DNA from: Channa striata
Taxonomy: Eukaryota > Chordata > Actinopteri > Anabantiformes > Channidae
DNA: 64,000 nt
Reading direction: 5' to 3'
Assembly (NCBI GenBank): GCA_033026295.1
Contig: CM065170.1
Location: 16,812,040 to 16,876,039 of the forward strand
The position numbers were made by a program, and so were the translations under genes. A model generated the notes under the pieces. That model did not search any database. It was given only the letters and a program-made list of their open reading frames with translations, and had not been told where the DNA came from. Positions 1 through 12,900 of the stretch are shown here, piece by piece (positions within the stretch are counted from its first letter, which is position 1; each line of letters begins with the position of its first letter).

Positions 1-284
1 CCCTGGAGCGGTATGGAATACACCACTATATTCCACCATTACTGCTAATTATAGCCTTCGTCCTTGTTTGACCACTCCACTGTGTCCCTCGTGGGCAGAC
101 CCTGTTAAGCCCTGTGTCTGAGGCCCCCTTATCAACACAGTGAACCATCACACACCTCAATGAACATGGGGGGGACATAGACACTCTTCTGAGTACTTAA
201 AAAAACATGTACAGACACAGTACGTGTAGCAACTTCCAATGTCACCAGCTAGGGGAATGACATGTAACTCAAAATCTGACATGG

Positions 285-318
285 CACACACACACACACA
301 GACACACACACACACACA

Positions 319-356
<38 letters not shown>
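285..356. repeat. (CA)n microsatellite with two GACA interruptions
   Basis: 72 bp of near-uninterrupted CA dinucleotides. The tract produces spurious open frames on both strands (poly His/Thr and poly Cys/Val). Confidence 0.98.
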
Positions 357-360
<4 letters not shown>

Positions 361-2609
361 CATGATTACAGAAAAAAAGCTAGGGCTATTTCTGTCCAGT
401 AATGTGAGCATGGCTCTGCTTAAGATAATAAACCTGATGTCCAACACAAGCACACACCCCTCCCTCCCGGCCTCCAACTCATGCAAAAAACACACCAACA
501 GAATAGTGATACAAATGCTGATAAGAACATCATAAGGGAATAGAATGAGGGAAAACAAAAAGACAAACACAACCTCCATGCTCAATACATAAAAAAATTA
601 TAATCCACAGCATTCAATAGGCTGCCTACAGTTGGCATATGTGCATGTTTTTGACTCTGTATTGTGTTGTATTGACTATGACATTTTTGCATGGCAAAAC
701 AATTTCAACCAAATAAAGTTGATGTAATTTCCCACATTTCACTTTAAATAATTGTTCCCTTGCTTTTCTTAACTACTAAACAAAAACTATATCCCAAGCT
801 TTAGAAATGTTTCTTTTAACTTGAAAAAGTTAAAACAAAATTGAACTAGAATTGGAAATAAATTGGCTTTGGAGATGCTTTTAAAGACGTCTCAGCTACA
901 GAGGTCTTCAAGGCCACTGTCAGTTTCCAGTTGTTAGAAGCATCATCTCATGGGGTTGGAGCAGCGGGTAGCTATCTTTTTCATTCAGTCATATATGTAA
1001 AATGTTGACATGTACAGGCACTCAAAAGTCATGGTTCCCAAACACGCACATGAACTTACACTTAACTTACTCCTGCCAATTCACTGTTTGCATCGCACCT
1101 TAGATAGACATCTTTTCAAAGAGTGTGAGAGAGACGTTCCAGACCACACATCTCTTACTAAAGTAGATGCTGTATGTATCATTTTGGAATCAAACCATAC
1201 ATGCTACCCACGTTTATACATTCACACGATGATCCTGGACTAACATGACATGACTTGACAGGCACAGGCATAGGCAAAGACATTTATCCACACACACACA
1301 TACAAACAACCTACATGAAGCATGCTTGAAATCAGACAATCAGAGACCATAAAGCTCACCACTGATGGATTAAGATTCCTAAGATAATAGTTTAATGTCT
1401 CTAAAAAATCATTTATCTTAGACTACATACTGCTAAATTAAACCGAGACCTTGAGCAAGAGGACAACAGATTGGGTAAAATCACTGGATGTGAATGTGGA
1501 ACAGAACATCTGAAACTTTTTTAACCTTCAGAATAGTTGTCAGCTATATCACAAAATGGAAAAAAATATTAGAAATTTATAACTCCAGACTGAGATTGTA
1601 TCAATCAAATGTGAACAAATGGACATTATATTATAAATTATAAATATAGTGTGTACTTAAAAAAGATACAGGTGACAGGACCGTGCAATATTTTAATACT
1701 CCTAAAAGTAGATGGTATATATAATTATTAATTTCTAAAATAGCTTCATCTCTACTTTACAGGGTACTACTCATTTAATCAGTGTAGCTCTAATTTATTC
1801 CAACAGACATGAGAGAAATTTTGACTTCACAAATTTCAAATGAAATCCATTGCATCTGAAGTAGACTTGGAGCACATGGGTCTGTGGGTGTATGTCCAGT
1901 TTATACACAGGTGCATCCATTGCTGAAGGCCTTAATCTGCTCTGTAAACTACTGTTCTGCCAAAGAGTAAGCAGCACAAGCTTGCCCTCGCCATTCTGGC
2001 GGCGTGCGTGAACTCATATCCGACAATAAGAAGTGGCTACTGATAAACTATTTAGTGCTTAGCAAACCACCTTCTCTATTCACTCTGCTCCATTCCCTGT
2101 TCTCTTTTTAATAGTCCACCATCTTCTTCAAAATCTCCTCTTCTTGACCCCTCTTTCTTCCTTATACACCAAAATTCAACCATTGTCATGAGCCCAGTAA
2201 TGCTCAGGGCAGGGCAAAAACCCAGCTAGCACCTACATTTAGTCTTCAGAACATGGACAGAGACGGTTGGTAATATTAGTCAATCTAAAGACTACTTAAT
2301 GTAGCTAACTGGGCAATTGTGTCACATGCCTCCTATAGACTTAAGCAGCAGCACAGAGTTGAGAACAGAGAGAGACATAATCTCCTCTGACCACAGCATC
2401 CATCTGTGAGGGCCATCTGGACTTCACCTCACAATACATACACACTATGTGGCCTGCAGCAACAGTGGAACCTGCACAGAGAGGGCATGTACTCATGGCT
2501 CTAGCCAAGTATTTGTGGACTAATGATTCAAAGACGGGCTGACTTCTTAACTTCTGGCATCGATTAATACCAAGGCGTGAGCAAGCACACGCACACACAC
2601 ACACACACT

Positions 2610-2815
2610 TGTCTTTATATACTTGTGAGGAAACCTATTGACATAATAGTCCCTTACCCTAACCATCCCAACTGAATGCCTAACCCTAACCCTTAACCAA
2701 TACCTATAATTCTAAGCCTGACCCTAAAACCCAGTCTTGACCCTCAAGAAGCCATTTGAAGTTGTGTGGACCAGCTAAAATGTCCTCACAACAATGGTAC
2801 TGAAACAAAATTTGT
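2610..2815 (+). repeat. Dispersed repeat family A, copy 1 (GTGAGGAC ends, CCCTAA-rich core)
   Basis: Starts near CTTGTGAGGAAACC, runs through several CCTAACCCTAACC-like units and CCCAGTCTTGACC, and ends AAAATGTCCTCACAA. A copy in inverse orientation is at about 20075-20275. It abuts an (AC)n tract at 2589-2608. I recall this arrangement as a common teleost interspersed repeat; the superfamily is not assigned. Confidence 0.65.
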
Positions 2816-3284
2816 TGACATTAAGGGGTGAGTGACTTATTTTAAGTTTTTCTCAAAACTACATCCATTGGAAGTTTACAAACTGAAAAATAGGTCTCGC
2901 ATCACACATATGACATGAGAGCTGTCATATATATGAAATATACTAGTATATTGTAGGTAGTGTGTGCTTGTGTTTGTGTGCGTGTTACAGGAAAAAAACA
3001 GAGAGCCTCTCAGATCACTGGCAGTGAAGAGACACATAACACTGATCAATAAGGAGTGCAGTTAATAACAAAATACACACCGGGAGGGGGAGTGAAATGT
3101 CCAAAGACAATTAGTATTATTTTTATTTAATTTATTTTCACTCCTTTAGAAGGTTTTTTTCTTACTTACTTATCAGTGGCTTGTATTTGTTTATGGTCTG
3201 TGTGGTTTCTTCTTGGTTTGGTAAAAGTGTTTTTCCTTTCTTTTCTACTTTTCACGTGGGGAGCAGGTGTAACAAGGCAACACA

Positions 3285-3326
3285 ATTCCCCTATAGATCA
3301 ATAAAGTTATTTGAATCTTGAATCAT
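3285..3326 (+). mobile_element. Possible LINE 3' tail remnant
   Basis: The string TAGATCAATAAAGTTATTTG is followed by a short tandem TTGAATC motif. Fish non-LTR retrotransposons of the L2/CR1 type often end in a similar ATCAATAAAG plus short-repeat tail. Nothing of the coding part is recognisable. Confidence 0.35.
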
Positions 3327-4897
3327 GAGCCAGTTAACATCAGATGCGGCATTAGACAGTAGACCCCACACAGCACAGACCTTACCTGTCACTCTCACAT
3401 AATATCTTATTTTTGTGCTTGTGTTCTTGTCAGTCTTAATCTCTACATGAGCACAAATCGGTCCGCTCTCTCCTTGCTACTAACTACTGACATGCAGACT
3501 AACCCCCCATCCTTCTGTTCACATTCTACATCAGAAACTCACCATCTCACACAGCGTCTCACACACACACACGATCTCCTATGGCAGACAGATGTGGTGC
3601 TAGGCAGCACAAAGCCATGCTGAGTTTGCCCATTCAAACATTTGTCCAGTCCCTCTGGGAGGCCGTGCAGATCAATGACCACTGAATAAATTAGTCTGCC
3701 TTAGCACCTGACTCAAACACACACTGCCTCTCATGGGATTTAGTTAAGGCGGACAGAAGGTTGGCCTTAAGGTTTTTTGCTCTGTATGTTTTTCATCTGG
3801 CCTCTTTCAATTCATCAGCATCAACAGGACTGCAGATATTAATTTTAAATGGCCCAACACTATGGCAAGGTAGGCTACTTGACAAAACAAGAAGAGACAC
3901 AATGGGTGAGCTTAAAAGCCATAAAATAGATTACACATGCTTATTAAGATTTCCAAAATAATGTAACAATGATGATGTAAACCCTGAGAATTTATAAAAG
4001 TATAACCAGTTTCTACACTATTATTTTGTTTGTAGTTAGACATTTCTAACTTATTTTATTGTTCTAATCCATTGAGGCAATGCAGCTAAACTGTGCAACT
4101 AAGCATTAATTCTATCCCTTCAACCAAAGCAAAAGGCTCACATGTTCAAAGTGTTTAAAACAATTTAAATATTAAGTCTTATGTACGGTCTGAGACGAAG
4201 CTTGAATATCTTACAGCATTCTCAAAAGCCAAAGGGGGGGGTAGCTGGAGTCAATGACAAAGGCCATTAAAATTCCCATAATTTTACTTTACTACCACAT
4301 GGTTATGTAATTCAGTTCTTTTTAAACCAGCAAACCCAATGAAAAATTATCCAGTTCCATCCAGTGACCAGTTTATCCAGACTGCCTTATTCTGGGACTG
4401 GGGTAACTCTTCCAGTAAGACACAGAGCAGTAAGAGAACTATTGTCCACTGATTAATGGTGATTCACTTTCAAGTTAGAAAATGGAAAACAGAAAGATCA
4501 CTTGACGGGGATTTAATACACTGCTTTTTATTGGATTGTGTATTTTTATATTATGTTATAGTATGAGGGACTTTGACTAGGACTTTTTCCCAAAAGCCTT
4601 AGAAAGGCTGTGTTTTTGTTTGTTTTTTAAATAAAGCAAGTCGAATATTGTATTATAAGACCTGATCCTGGGTCACAAGAAACTTTGGTGTGGGATCTTA
4701 CACATTCCTAGGAGAAACTGGCTTAACAGACCACAAAAATTGACAGTCCCATGAGAATAGGCCATTTATACTCACAAATAGTGGAACAATCATGTGTGGT
4801 TGCTGATAATAAGCAGGGATGGGGATGTTTTTTTGAACGGGCATAAAATTCGTATACATTGTTCTGCAATCTATAAGAATATAACGTACAACAAACT

Positions 4898-4923
4898 CAC
4901 ACACACACACACACACACACACA
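4898..4923. repeat. (AC)n microsatellite
   Basis: About 26 bp of AC dinucleotides, lying 115 bp from the longer GT tract that follows. Confidence 0.97.
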
Positions 4924-5034
4924 AACACCCCCACACACATTAATCAGATGAAACCAGCAGGCAAGACCCACCCTCCTCTGGGGACTTGCCTTGATGTCTC
5001 CACCCTGTTCAGTGCAAGTGTACAAATATTCCAC

Positions 5035-5036
<2 letters not shown>

Positions 5037-5079
<43 letters not shown>

Positions 5080-5094
5080 GGTGGGGGGGGGGGG
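5037..5094. repeat. (GT)20 tract followed by a G12 run
   Basis: Forty bases of GT are followed by a short spacer and twelve consecutive G. Both halves can adopt non-B DNA (Z-DNA, G-rich structures). It is a likely polymorphic and hard-to-sequence site. Confidence 0.97.
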
Positions 5095-6127
5095 TGTCAG
5101 TACCACACCCCCTCCCACATACCTCCTATACCCCATCATTACTGTCCCCAAAGTATTCAAGAGAGAGACCTAAAAAGAAACACTGCTGTTCCATCCTCCC
5201 TGGCCTTTTTCCCTTCCATCCGTTTCTCCATCACCACTGCAGCCACCAACCCCCACCCACGGCCCCCAGTTAACACCATGCAATTAGTGGCTATCCACTC
5301 TCTTCTTATTCAGTCACTTTCTGTACTTACACACTTATCACTACTATAGAACTCTGTTGCCATCCCATCTGACTTTGCCCACCTCTCCTTTCCTTTCAGT
5401 CTCCAGTTGATCTTACTTTTTAACCCTCTCTTCTGTTCTGTCAAGTCCTTGAACAAAACTGCTGTGATTAATCTGTAACAGCGACACTGTAATTATCTTA
5501 GCATGTCTATGTGACCACTTCCTGTCTGTCAGAGCCCTGCTTCCTGCTCCCAAGGGTATTTTTTATTGGCTGAAAAATTCTTCTGGCATCTACGTCACAG
5601 AAGAATACATTTTCAAAAGCTGCAGCCTGTGAACAGTCGGCTTTTAGGTGGTGAGTTTGTTTTATGTTTTGTTTAGTTTTTTGTAAAATTCATTAGAACC
5701 AGGAGACAGACTTCAATGTGAAATGAGCAATAATTGCTGACACAAAAACAAGTTGAAATGGTTATTATCCAAAACACAGAAATCGTGCCTATCTTGCACA
5801 CGTACACACAAGCACAAACCTAACCACAAATTGCATTTTTCAAGACTAGCACATACAGGAAAAAAACTAATATACTCTATAATTAGTCAGTACTGTTCAT
5901 TAAGTTCAGCGATGACAGAAGACAGACGTGCGCATACACTCTGCTGTTCCCATTTAGCTGCAGTGGCTGCTAACAGCTGGAAATTGGCCACGCAGCAAAA
6001 ATAATGTAAACACACTAAGCATGCATTATGAGGGTTTATTGTTCAGTCTGTTTTGCTCAGAAAATAATTACACATAAACATACACACCCTAGAAAATACA
6101 CACACACACACTCTGCCAGCTCCATAC

Positions 6128-6276
6128 CTGTGGACGTAGTGCAGCTGGTGAACAGAGTCAATGGCCATCACCATTTCAGCCAAGTAGAATTTGGCCATCT
6201 CCTCTGGCAGCCGGTCCTCAAACTTACTAAGCAGAGTCAGCAGGTCACCGCCCACATAGTAGTCCATGACCAGGTA
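6128..6276 (-). CDS. cdc42bpa: cdc42bpa coding exon 5 (residues 151-200, split codon)
   Basis: This 149-bp exon begins after TTTCTAG and ends CACAG before GTATGG. It encodes the hinge and helices D/E: YLVMDYYVGGDL, LSKFEDRLPEEMAKFYLAEM, and the start of the catalytic loop YVHR. The exon stops in phase 2 in the middle of the HRD motif, so the catalytic aspartate (residue 201 in human) must come from the next exon. I did not find that exon in 1-6127. Confidence 0.97.
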
Positions 6277-6771
6277 CTAGAAAGGTGGGGCGAAAGAAAG
6301 AAAATGTCAAAAAGAAATTCTGTACACAAGAAATATTAAATGTAATGACCAAAAGTGCAATATAATGTCACAGCATTATCAAAAACAAAAAAGTGATCTT
6401 TGTAATCATTTTAAAGAAAACAGTACAAGAAAGTATGCCTATATTTCCCACAATATCATTATTACAGTGGGGTGATGATGCAGTGAATCTCTAAACATGT
6501 TATAGCCTTTGAGGGTTTTCCAAAAATAAAACGATGGGTTGGGCAGCAGTGTATATTTTTAAAACCTTGGGGAGTATCCAGGGTAAAGCATTTGTTGTAA
6601 ATTTGTGGGAAACGGTATGACAAGCAGTCTAGGTATTTGAACTCAGGGTCACAGAGAGAGGACATGCTGTCATGTAAGAAAGAATGCCTGCAGCAGCCAA
6701 TGAAAGTGACGAAAAGGTTGGCTGACAACCAATGACAAAGCTCCAAACTCTCTGCTCTTCTACGTATGAGG

Positions 6772-6810
<39 letters not shown>

Positions 6811-7944
6811 TGGCCATTTCTTTATAAAATGTATTTAAGCCATGTCGACTTTTATTTCCCGGTTTCCTGCAAATCTTAATCACTTTATGCTTTGGAGTAA
6901 GATCCCCATGTCAGCTTGTGATAGGTTACCATCATTTATTGTACTCAAAAAGGGAACTGAAGAGTAAAATAATGAAAATAAGAGTGGGTGTTGAAAGTGA
7001 TTAAATTTATCAAGTAAGTTATTAAACTTAAAATAAGTTTTGATACAAGTGACAAGGTCTATAGTCTCCCTAGATAAGTTAAGTTGAACAACCTGGTGCG
7101 AAATAATTGGACACACATACACATACACACACACACACAAAATAAGAGGGAGTATGCAGTGTTACCAGATTATTGTCATCCTGGAAGGCATAGTGCAGGG
7201 TGGTGATCCACTGGCAGTCCCCATTCACCAACACATCCCGCTCCTCCCGAAAACAGGCAGTCTAAAGAAGACACAATAAATTCTAAATGTCAAAAATCTA
7301 AACTATGAGAAAACAGGGATTCAGATTTTTTTTTTTCATGTTAAAGTGGAAACATCTCTACAAACCTGTCTGAATGAAATATACAAACATGAAAATAATA
7401 GACTTTATTAGAAATAATGTAACTCAGCATCATTGTTGCACCCAAAAGGTATCTAAAGTCACACAATTAGTGGGATATCACCTAAGTGCAGTAAATGTGA
7501 TGAAAGAACTGCAGTACAAGTACCCCTGTATCTGGTAGGTAGTTACAGGTGTTTTTGCCAAATGTACACCATAAAGACAAAAGAACAAATCCGGAAAAAA
7601 CATTTAAAAGCAGAAGTCAGAGGATGGATACAAAAATATTTCCTAGTCATTAAATATGTCACTTCATGCCACTTCATGAACAAGCCAATTGATTATCAAA
7701 TTATATTTGATATGTTGTAATTCTAGTGATCAATACAGAACATTTTAACCAAAGTTGAATGAGTGTAGTGCAACCCCTTATTCTCTGTTGCATGTATTAA
7801 TGGGTTGCACCTAATAGCTCCACTCGCTTTTGGTAATGTGCACTTCACTATCAGCTGCAGGTATAGTACCGCTTTAATGTAGCTCATCGCCATAGAGAAC
7901 ACAACATGAAACTGTTAATAACATAATTGTCAACGCAACATCCA

Positions 7945-7988
<44 letters not shown>

Positions 7989-9899
7989 AACAATGAAGGA
8001 CATCACAGGAATGCTGTCCTTGCTTCTTGGTATGCAGCTGCTTGTCACAGCAAGGAGACAAATTTAGTTTCAGAAAAAGTTAGAGGCAGTAACACAAAAG
8101 ACTGCAGATAAAATCTGGACAGTTTGACAAATGCTGACAACTGTGGCTGCTTAAAGGTGCTGTAGTAGGAGTGATGTTTCTCACTGACCAAGTGTTAGTC
8201 TGCAGTAGCATATCTCACTTTACTGTTTGGTTTGCCACAGCCTGCTTGTTACCTGGATACCAAAAGATAAAGTACTAGGTACTACTCTTAAATTTTGCCT
8301 AATCGAAATCCAAAGAAAAGGAGAGTAGAGTCAAGTGGAGTGTAACCAGTATCATGCGGTATTAAAGTGTTATTTGTGACACATCCATTAGGAGGTGGAA
8401 GACTGAAACCTTCAATAACAGATCTGCAGGCTTGGAACAGAGAGGACTCATTCATCAATGAATTCAGCTTGACGTTATTTAGCAGTTCTTTACATTCTAT
8501 AAGGAAACCTATTTTTTTCCCTGTAACTGTACAAGTGCATTAGAATAATGGTCCTAAAACTCTCCATACTCCTTGGTGTACTTTTTATTTAAACTAATAC
8601 ACATTCGAGAACAAAAATCAAGGGTATATGCTTAATGGTGACCTAATCTTATACCCAAAATAAAAGAAAGGCAAGTCTGAATGTCAATTTGGAGAACATA
8701 TCTGATGCTTTGATGTGATATATGTGTACGATGACAGTTACATGCTTACTGTGCACTGTCAGCACTACATCTGCTGCTCTACATCATTTCCCATGTATAG
8801 GCATTAGAACACAGACACACAGACGCAGTTACAGACACACACACAGCAGGAATCAGTTTAGTCTGTGACGTATGAGGCATGAAGATTGAAGACTCAGGGG
8901 AACAAGAGGAATGTCAGTATGTCAGGAAGAGGTCGATGAGAAAAACATGCAACGGCAGCTCGTGCAGCAACATGTTTTGCAAAGATCTATCAATGTATAC
9001 CCGATTACGGGTTGAGGAAAGGGGGTTAGGTATCTCTAAACAACAGATGAACAAATTAATCATACCTCATAATTATACTTATCTCTTCTTAATTTTGCTT
9101 CACTTCTACAGTATCCATAAACGCACTAAACTATAGCCTAGGAGAATTTGGGATCGGGGGGGTCATACTCACCTCAGCTCGCTTCAGCATCTCCCACTTG
9201 TTGAGAATCTTCATAGCAAATACCTTATCAGTGTTTTTCACTTTTACGACTGCAACCTGCAATAAAAAACAAAAAGTAGTGTTAAAACTGTTAATCATTT
9301 GTGTGGCAGCAAAGCCAGTCAAAGAATGCGAAGCATGACGAAAACACATACCAATAGGTAAAAGCCAAACAGATTTAATCTTATCCTTGAGACAATGGAG
9401 GGGAAAAGGACAAGAACTATGCAAAGATAATTCATGTGTAATCATATTTAAATAGTACCACAAACAACTTGTCAGGTGCAACTAGATTTGCACCTAGATT
9501 TGATACAAAAATAAGAAAAGTTTCCAGAAACATTAAGAAAGTACTACTTAATGTTACTTTAAGTTAAATGTAAATGTTAATAAATCTATTTTTGATAGGA
9601 AATAGTAAAAGGCAACATATCAAATGTTGCACCTAAGAAACTGCATGGCCTTAAAAATATTGCTGAAAACATTTGCCAATGAACACAATTTGTAAAGACA
9701 ACATGGTATTTAAATAAGACCCAAAATGACCACTGCCTTCTCTGAGCCCGTACTCATTTAAAAATGTAGTGGAAAACTTTGCCTTGTCCTGTCCGAGTCA
9801 AAATCTGAATTTCAGTTTGGAATCATGGCTGAAATCTCTATTGTTAAAGAGGAGATGGGCCACCTGACTTGTTGTCGGAGGCATGAATGATATTATATA

Positions 9900-9937
<38 letters not shown>

Positions 9938-12900
9938 TATGTATATGTATGTATATGTATATATGTACACACACTAATTTTTACAAAGAGCTTTTCCCAA
10001 CATTTTTGAGAAGTGTCAGTAAACATAAAAAAATCTGAATACTAAACATTAAAATATAACAATGTTATAATTATATTGCTACTATATATCCATCAAATGC
10101 CTTTGCTTTGAAGCTAGATGTTGATGTGAATACATGCCGTCTGGCTCCAAGAAGAAAGACAAATAAAACAGGAATAGAAAAGGCAGGAAGGACAAACAGT
10201 GAAGAGTGTATCCAAAAGTTAAAAGAGATGCAAGTTAACAATAAACTCCTAGAATCGGAGAAAAGAAGAAATAGATACAGAGAGATAAATGGTTAATGTA
10301 AGACCAAAAGAGGTGAATAGAAGTAGAGACAGTAAAGAAAAAAAAGGATCCAGAAGGAATACAAATAGAAGCTTGAAATGGGGTGGGGAGTAGCATAAGT
10401 AGGATGTCAGTGTATGTCCTAAAATACTGAACTGGAAAGTCAACAGTTGGGCATAGCCTGGATCCACAGTCACACACAGACGCACACAGACGCACACATG
10501 TAATTGACATGTAATGGACTTGTAGAGGCCTGGTAGTTCAATGGGTGGAGCAGCTGGAGGGTAAAACAGATTATGTGGGACAAATCCTGAAAAAAAAATC
10601 ATATTGGAAGAACAACAACTTATATACATTTAACCCAGGATGGGTAAATGTTATACTTTGGAATAACATTAAAAATCAGCTTGTTTAGGTTCCCAAATGT
10701 ATTTTAGACTAATATAAATGCAAATGAAGTGAACAGATGCCACACATATTGTATAATCTATGCATTTAGTCCCCCAATCATGCATAGGCTTGTAGACACT
10801 CTTACAATATACACTCCATATAGGCCCCACTTACAGCTTACTTGAAATAGAATGATTCTCAATCTCACAATCTAGCCTAAATTTAAACTAAACAAACCTG
10901 CATAAGTAAGTGACGCATTACACTTGAAAAGTAAAAAGTGGGAGATCTTAACCGCTATGCTAATGTTAACCTCTCAGTTGGAATAATTTAGCTTTTACAC
11001 TGTACAGTTATGTCTTCTCAGACCATTCTCCCTTTGTGTTTCCTCATACTGTATTTCCTTGTACCGTCTTAACAACATAACAACTGCCCACTTTTCCTTC
11101 ACTTGTAATTGCTGACCATTAAAATGATAAACTTCCTCACATCTGGCTCTGGCCAAAAAAGGAGCTGCACAAGCTGCTTTGACATTCATCTGTAAACTGA
11201 CAGCTGAAGCCCACATTTATCCGTGTGGGCTTCGGCCTATTTCCTTTAGGCTTCAATGGTCTGTTATATTGGACCAATTCACAAAACAAAAATCCAGCTG
11301 TAATCTGTTCTTATTAAGAGCAGTTTTCAAAAAACACAGACACACACATACAAATGACTAGTGAAACAAACACAAGCGCCCTATGCAACAGTAGGGTCTC
11401 TAGCCTATTAAATAAGCTGGGAATGCTGCTAATGCAATACAATGATAACATTCCAGTAGTGTTTGGATTTCCCCTAGTGATCCCTCACCAGAGAAGGGGA
11501 ACGAAGGAGGAAGGGAGAAGGACGAGGGGGGAGCGCACTGTTCTTGGCAACGCCTTACTGTTTGTCCTTTTCTCCATCTCTCCTTTCTTCTCTCTACTGT
11601 TCCGTCTTTAATCTTGTCCTCCTGTCAGGACTGGTGTCAGCTACAGGGCCCAAGGCTGAGCTGATTTTAAAGTCACTATTTCTGTCTGTTACAGTTTGTG
11701 CTGTTCGATGAGAGTTTAAGCTTCGTCAAATTTGGTTTTATCCCTTGGGAACAGGCATGAAACAAATGACAGCAGTTAATGTAATTATTGAGAGATTGGC
11801 AAAGACACACTGAAACCAAACCACAGTCTGATAAAGTGGCTACAGAACTGACAGAGCAAACAGACAAGGTCAAAAATATAAGCAGACCAGTAAAACAATC
11901 TATACAATAACGACAATTAACACAGAAGATGTTTAATATTTATTGGTAACAAACCTCTAACCCTGGCATTGTTTGTATCAGGAGCTACTCACTGAGCTCC
12001 ACCAGACTGAGCACCATTTGGTCTGTTTGGGATAGAAGTCTTGATGGGAGCATTCTCACAATCACACTCACACTCATCATTTCTCTACCTGCTGCTGATA
12101 ATCAGGCCATTTACGTGGACTTAAGTAACCAGGTCACAGTCAGATTTCCTGAGAAAGCTGATATCTTAACTGTCATTTAAAAAGAAAAGCTGGTTTTCCA
12201 AAATGGGGGTAGGGGATTAGGGAAACATGGCTTACCCAGGTAGATTTCTATGACATGCTTTTCAGTAACCACAGTTCTCAGAGAAATTAGGGAATGGTGT
12301 TTACATGCAAGAAAACTGGTTACTAGAAATCCGTGTACACATGCAGCATCTCACACTTATTTTAGAAGTCTGGCACACAGATTTTAACTGTATAATGATG
12401 GTGATGATGGTGGTGCTGCCTCCTGATTTTTCTCGCTCTCTCTCTCTCCGTGTGCGTGCTCGTGTCATAGCAGAGTGACAGCGCAGGGGGAGAGAAAGGA
12501 AAGTCACAGGCAGTTGATTCACAACAGTATCAGACTTAAAAATCCAAAGGGGAAAGTGACTTATTTAGATGCCTACAAGATACTTTGTGTAAATTTAGTC
12601 AGGTTAGTCTTGGGCTGCATGTATTTGCAAATTTCCAGTAACCCAGTTTCTGAAGTGCATATAACAAGGTTTCTCGATTACCCAAGAAAGCAGATTTCTC
12701 TCAGTACCCTGGTTCCTAGCCTAATTACATTAAAATCATGAGTGTTAGTGTGGCCCGGGGGTTGCATGGTTGCATGAAATTTTATTATTAGATGAAGATT
12801 AAAGTACTAAAATTCTGAAATAATTAGAAAATAAAATCTCATTATTGTCCTTGTCTGTACGTACATTGTTAAACAAAAGAAAAACAATTTTGACAAATAT

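Larger units (their letters stand above)
1..6127 (-). other. cdc42bpa: cdc42bpa intron 5 (partial, runs off the left edge)
   Basis: No exon of the next kinase segment (DIKPDN, DFG, APE motifs) was recognised on either strand. The stretch holds (CA)n tracts at 285-356 and 4898-4923, a (GT)20 plus G12 tract at 5037-5094, a GTGAGGAC-type dispersed repeat at about 2610-2815 and a possible LINE tail at about 3285-3326. The remaining sequence is AT-rich with nothing I can name. Confidence 0.8.
6277..9172 (-). other. cdc42bpa: cdc42bpa introns 4 and 3 (split by exon 4)
   Basis: Intron 4 is 6277-7165 (889 bp) and intron 3 is 7262-9172 (1,911 bp). Apart from a (GT)n tract at 6775-6808 and a (CA)n tract at 7949-7986 I see only AT-rich intronic sequence. 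Confidence 0.85.

Noticed and set aside
157..585. 142-codon open frame with a long Cys/Val repeat
   Set aside because: It is generated by the (CA)n tract at 285-356; no family similarity or splice context.
2640..2740. CCCTAA-like repeats suggesting interstitial telomeric sequence
   Set aside because: The units are irregular and lie inside a dispersed repeat that recurs at 20075-20275; not a telomeric array.
1..6127. Search for the next MRCK-alpha exon (catalytic Asp, DFG and APE motifs)
   Set aside because: No matching segment found on the minus strand; the exon presumably lies beyond the window.
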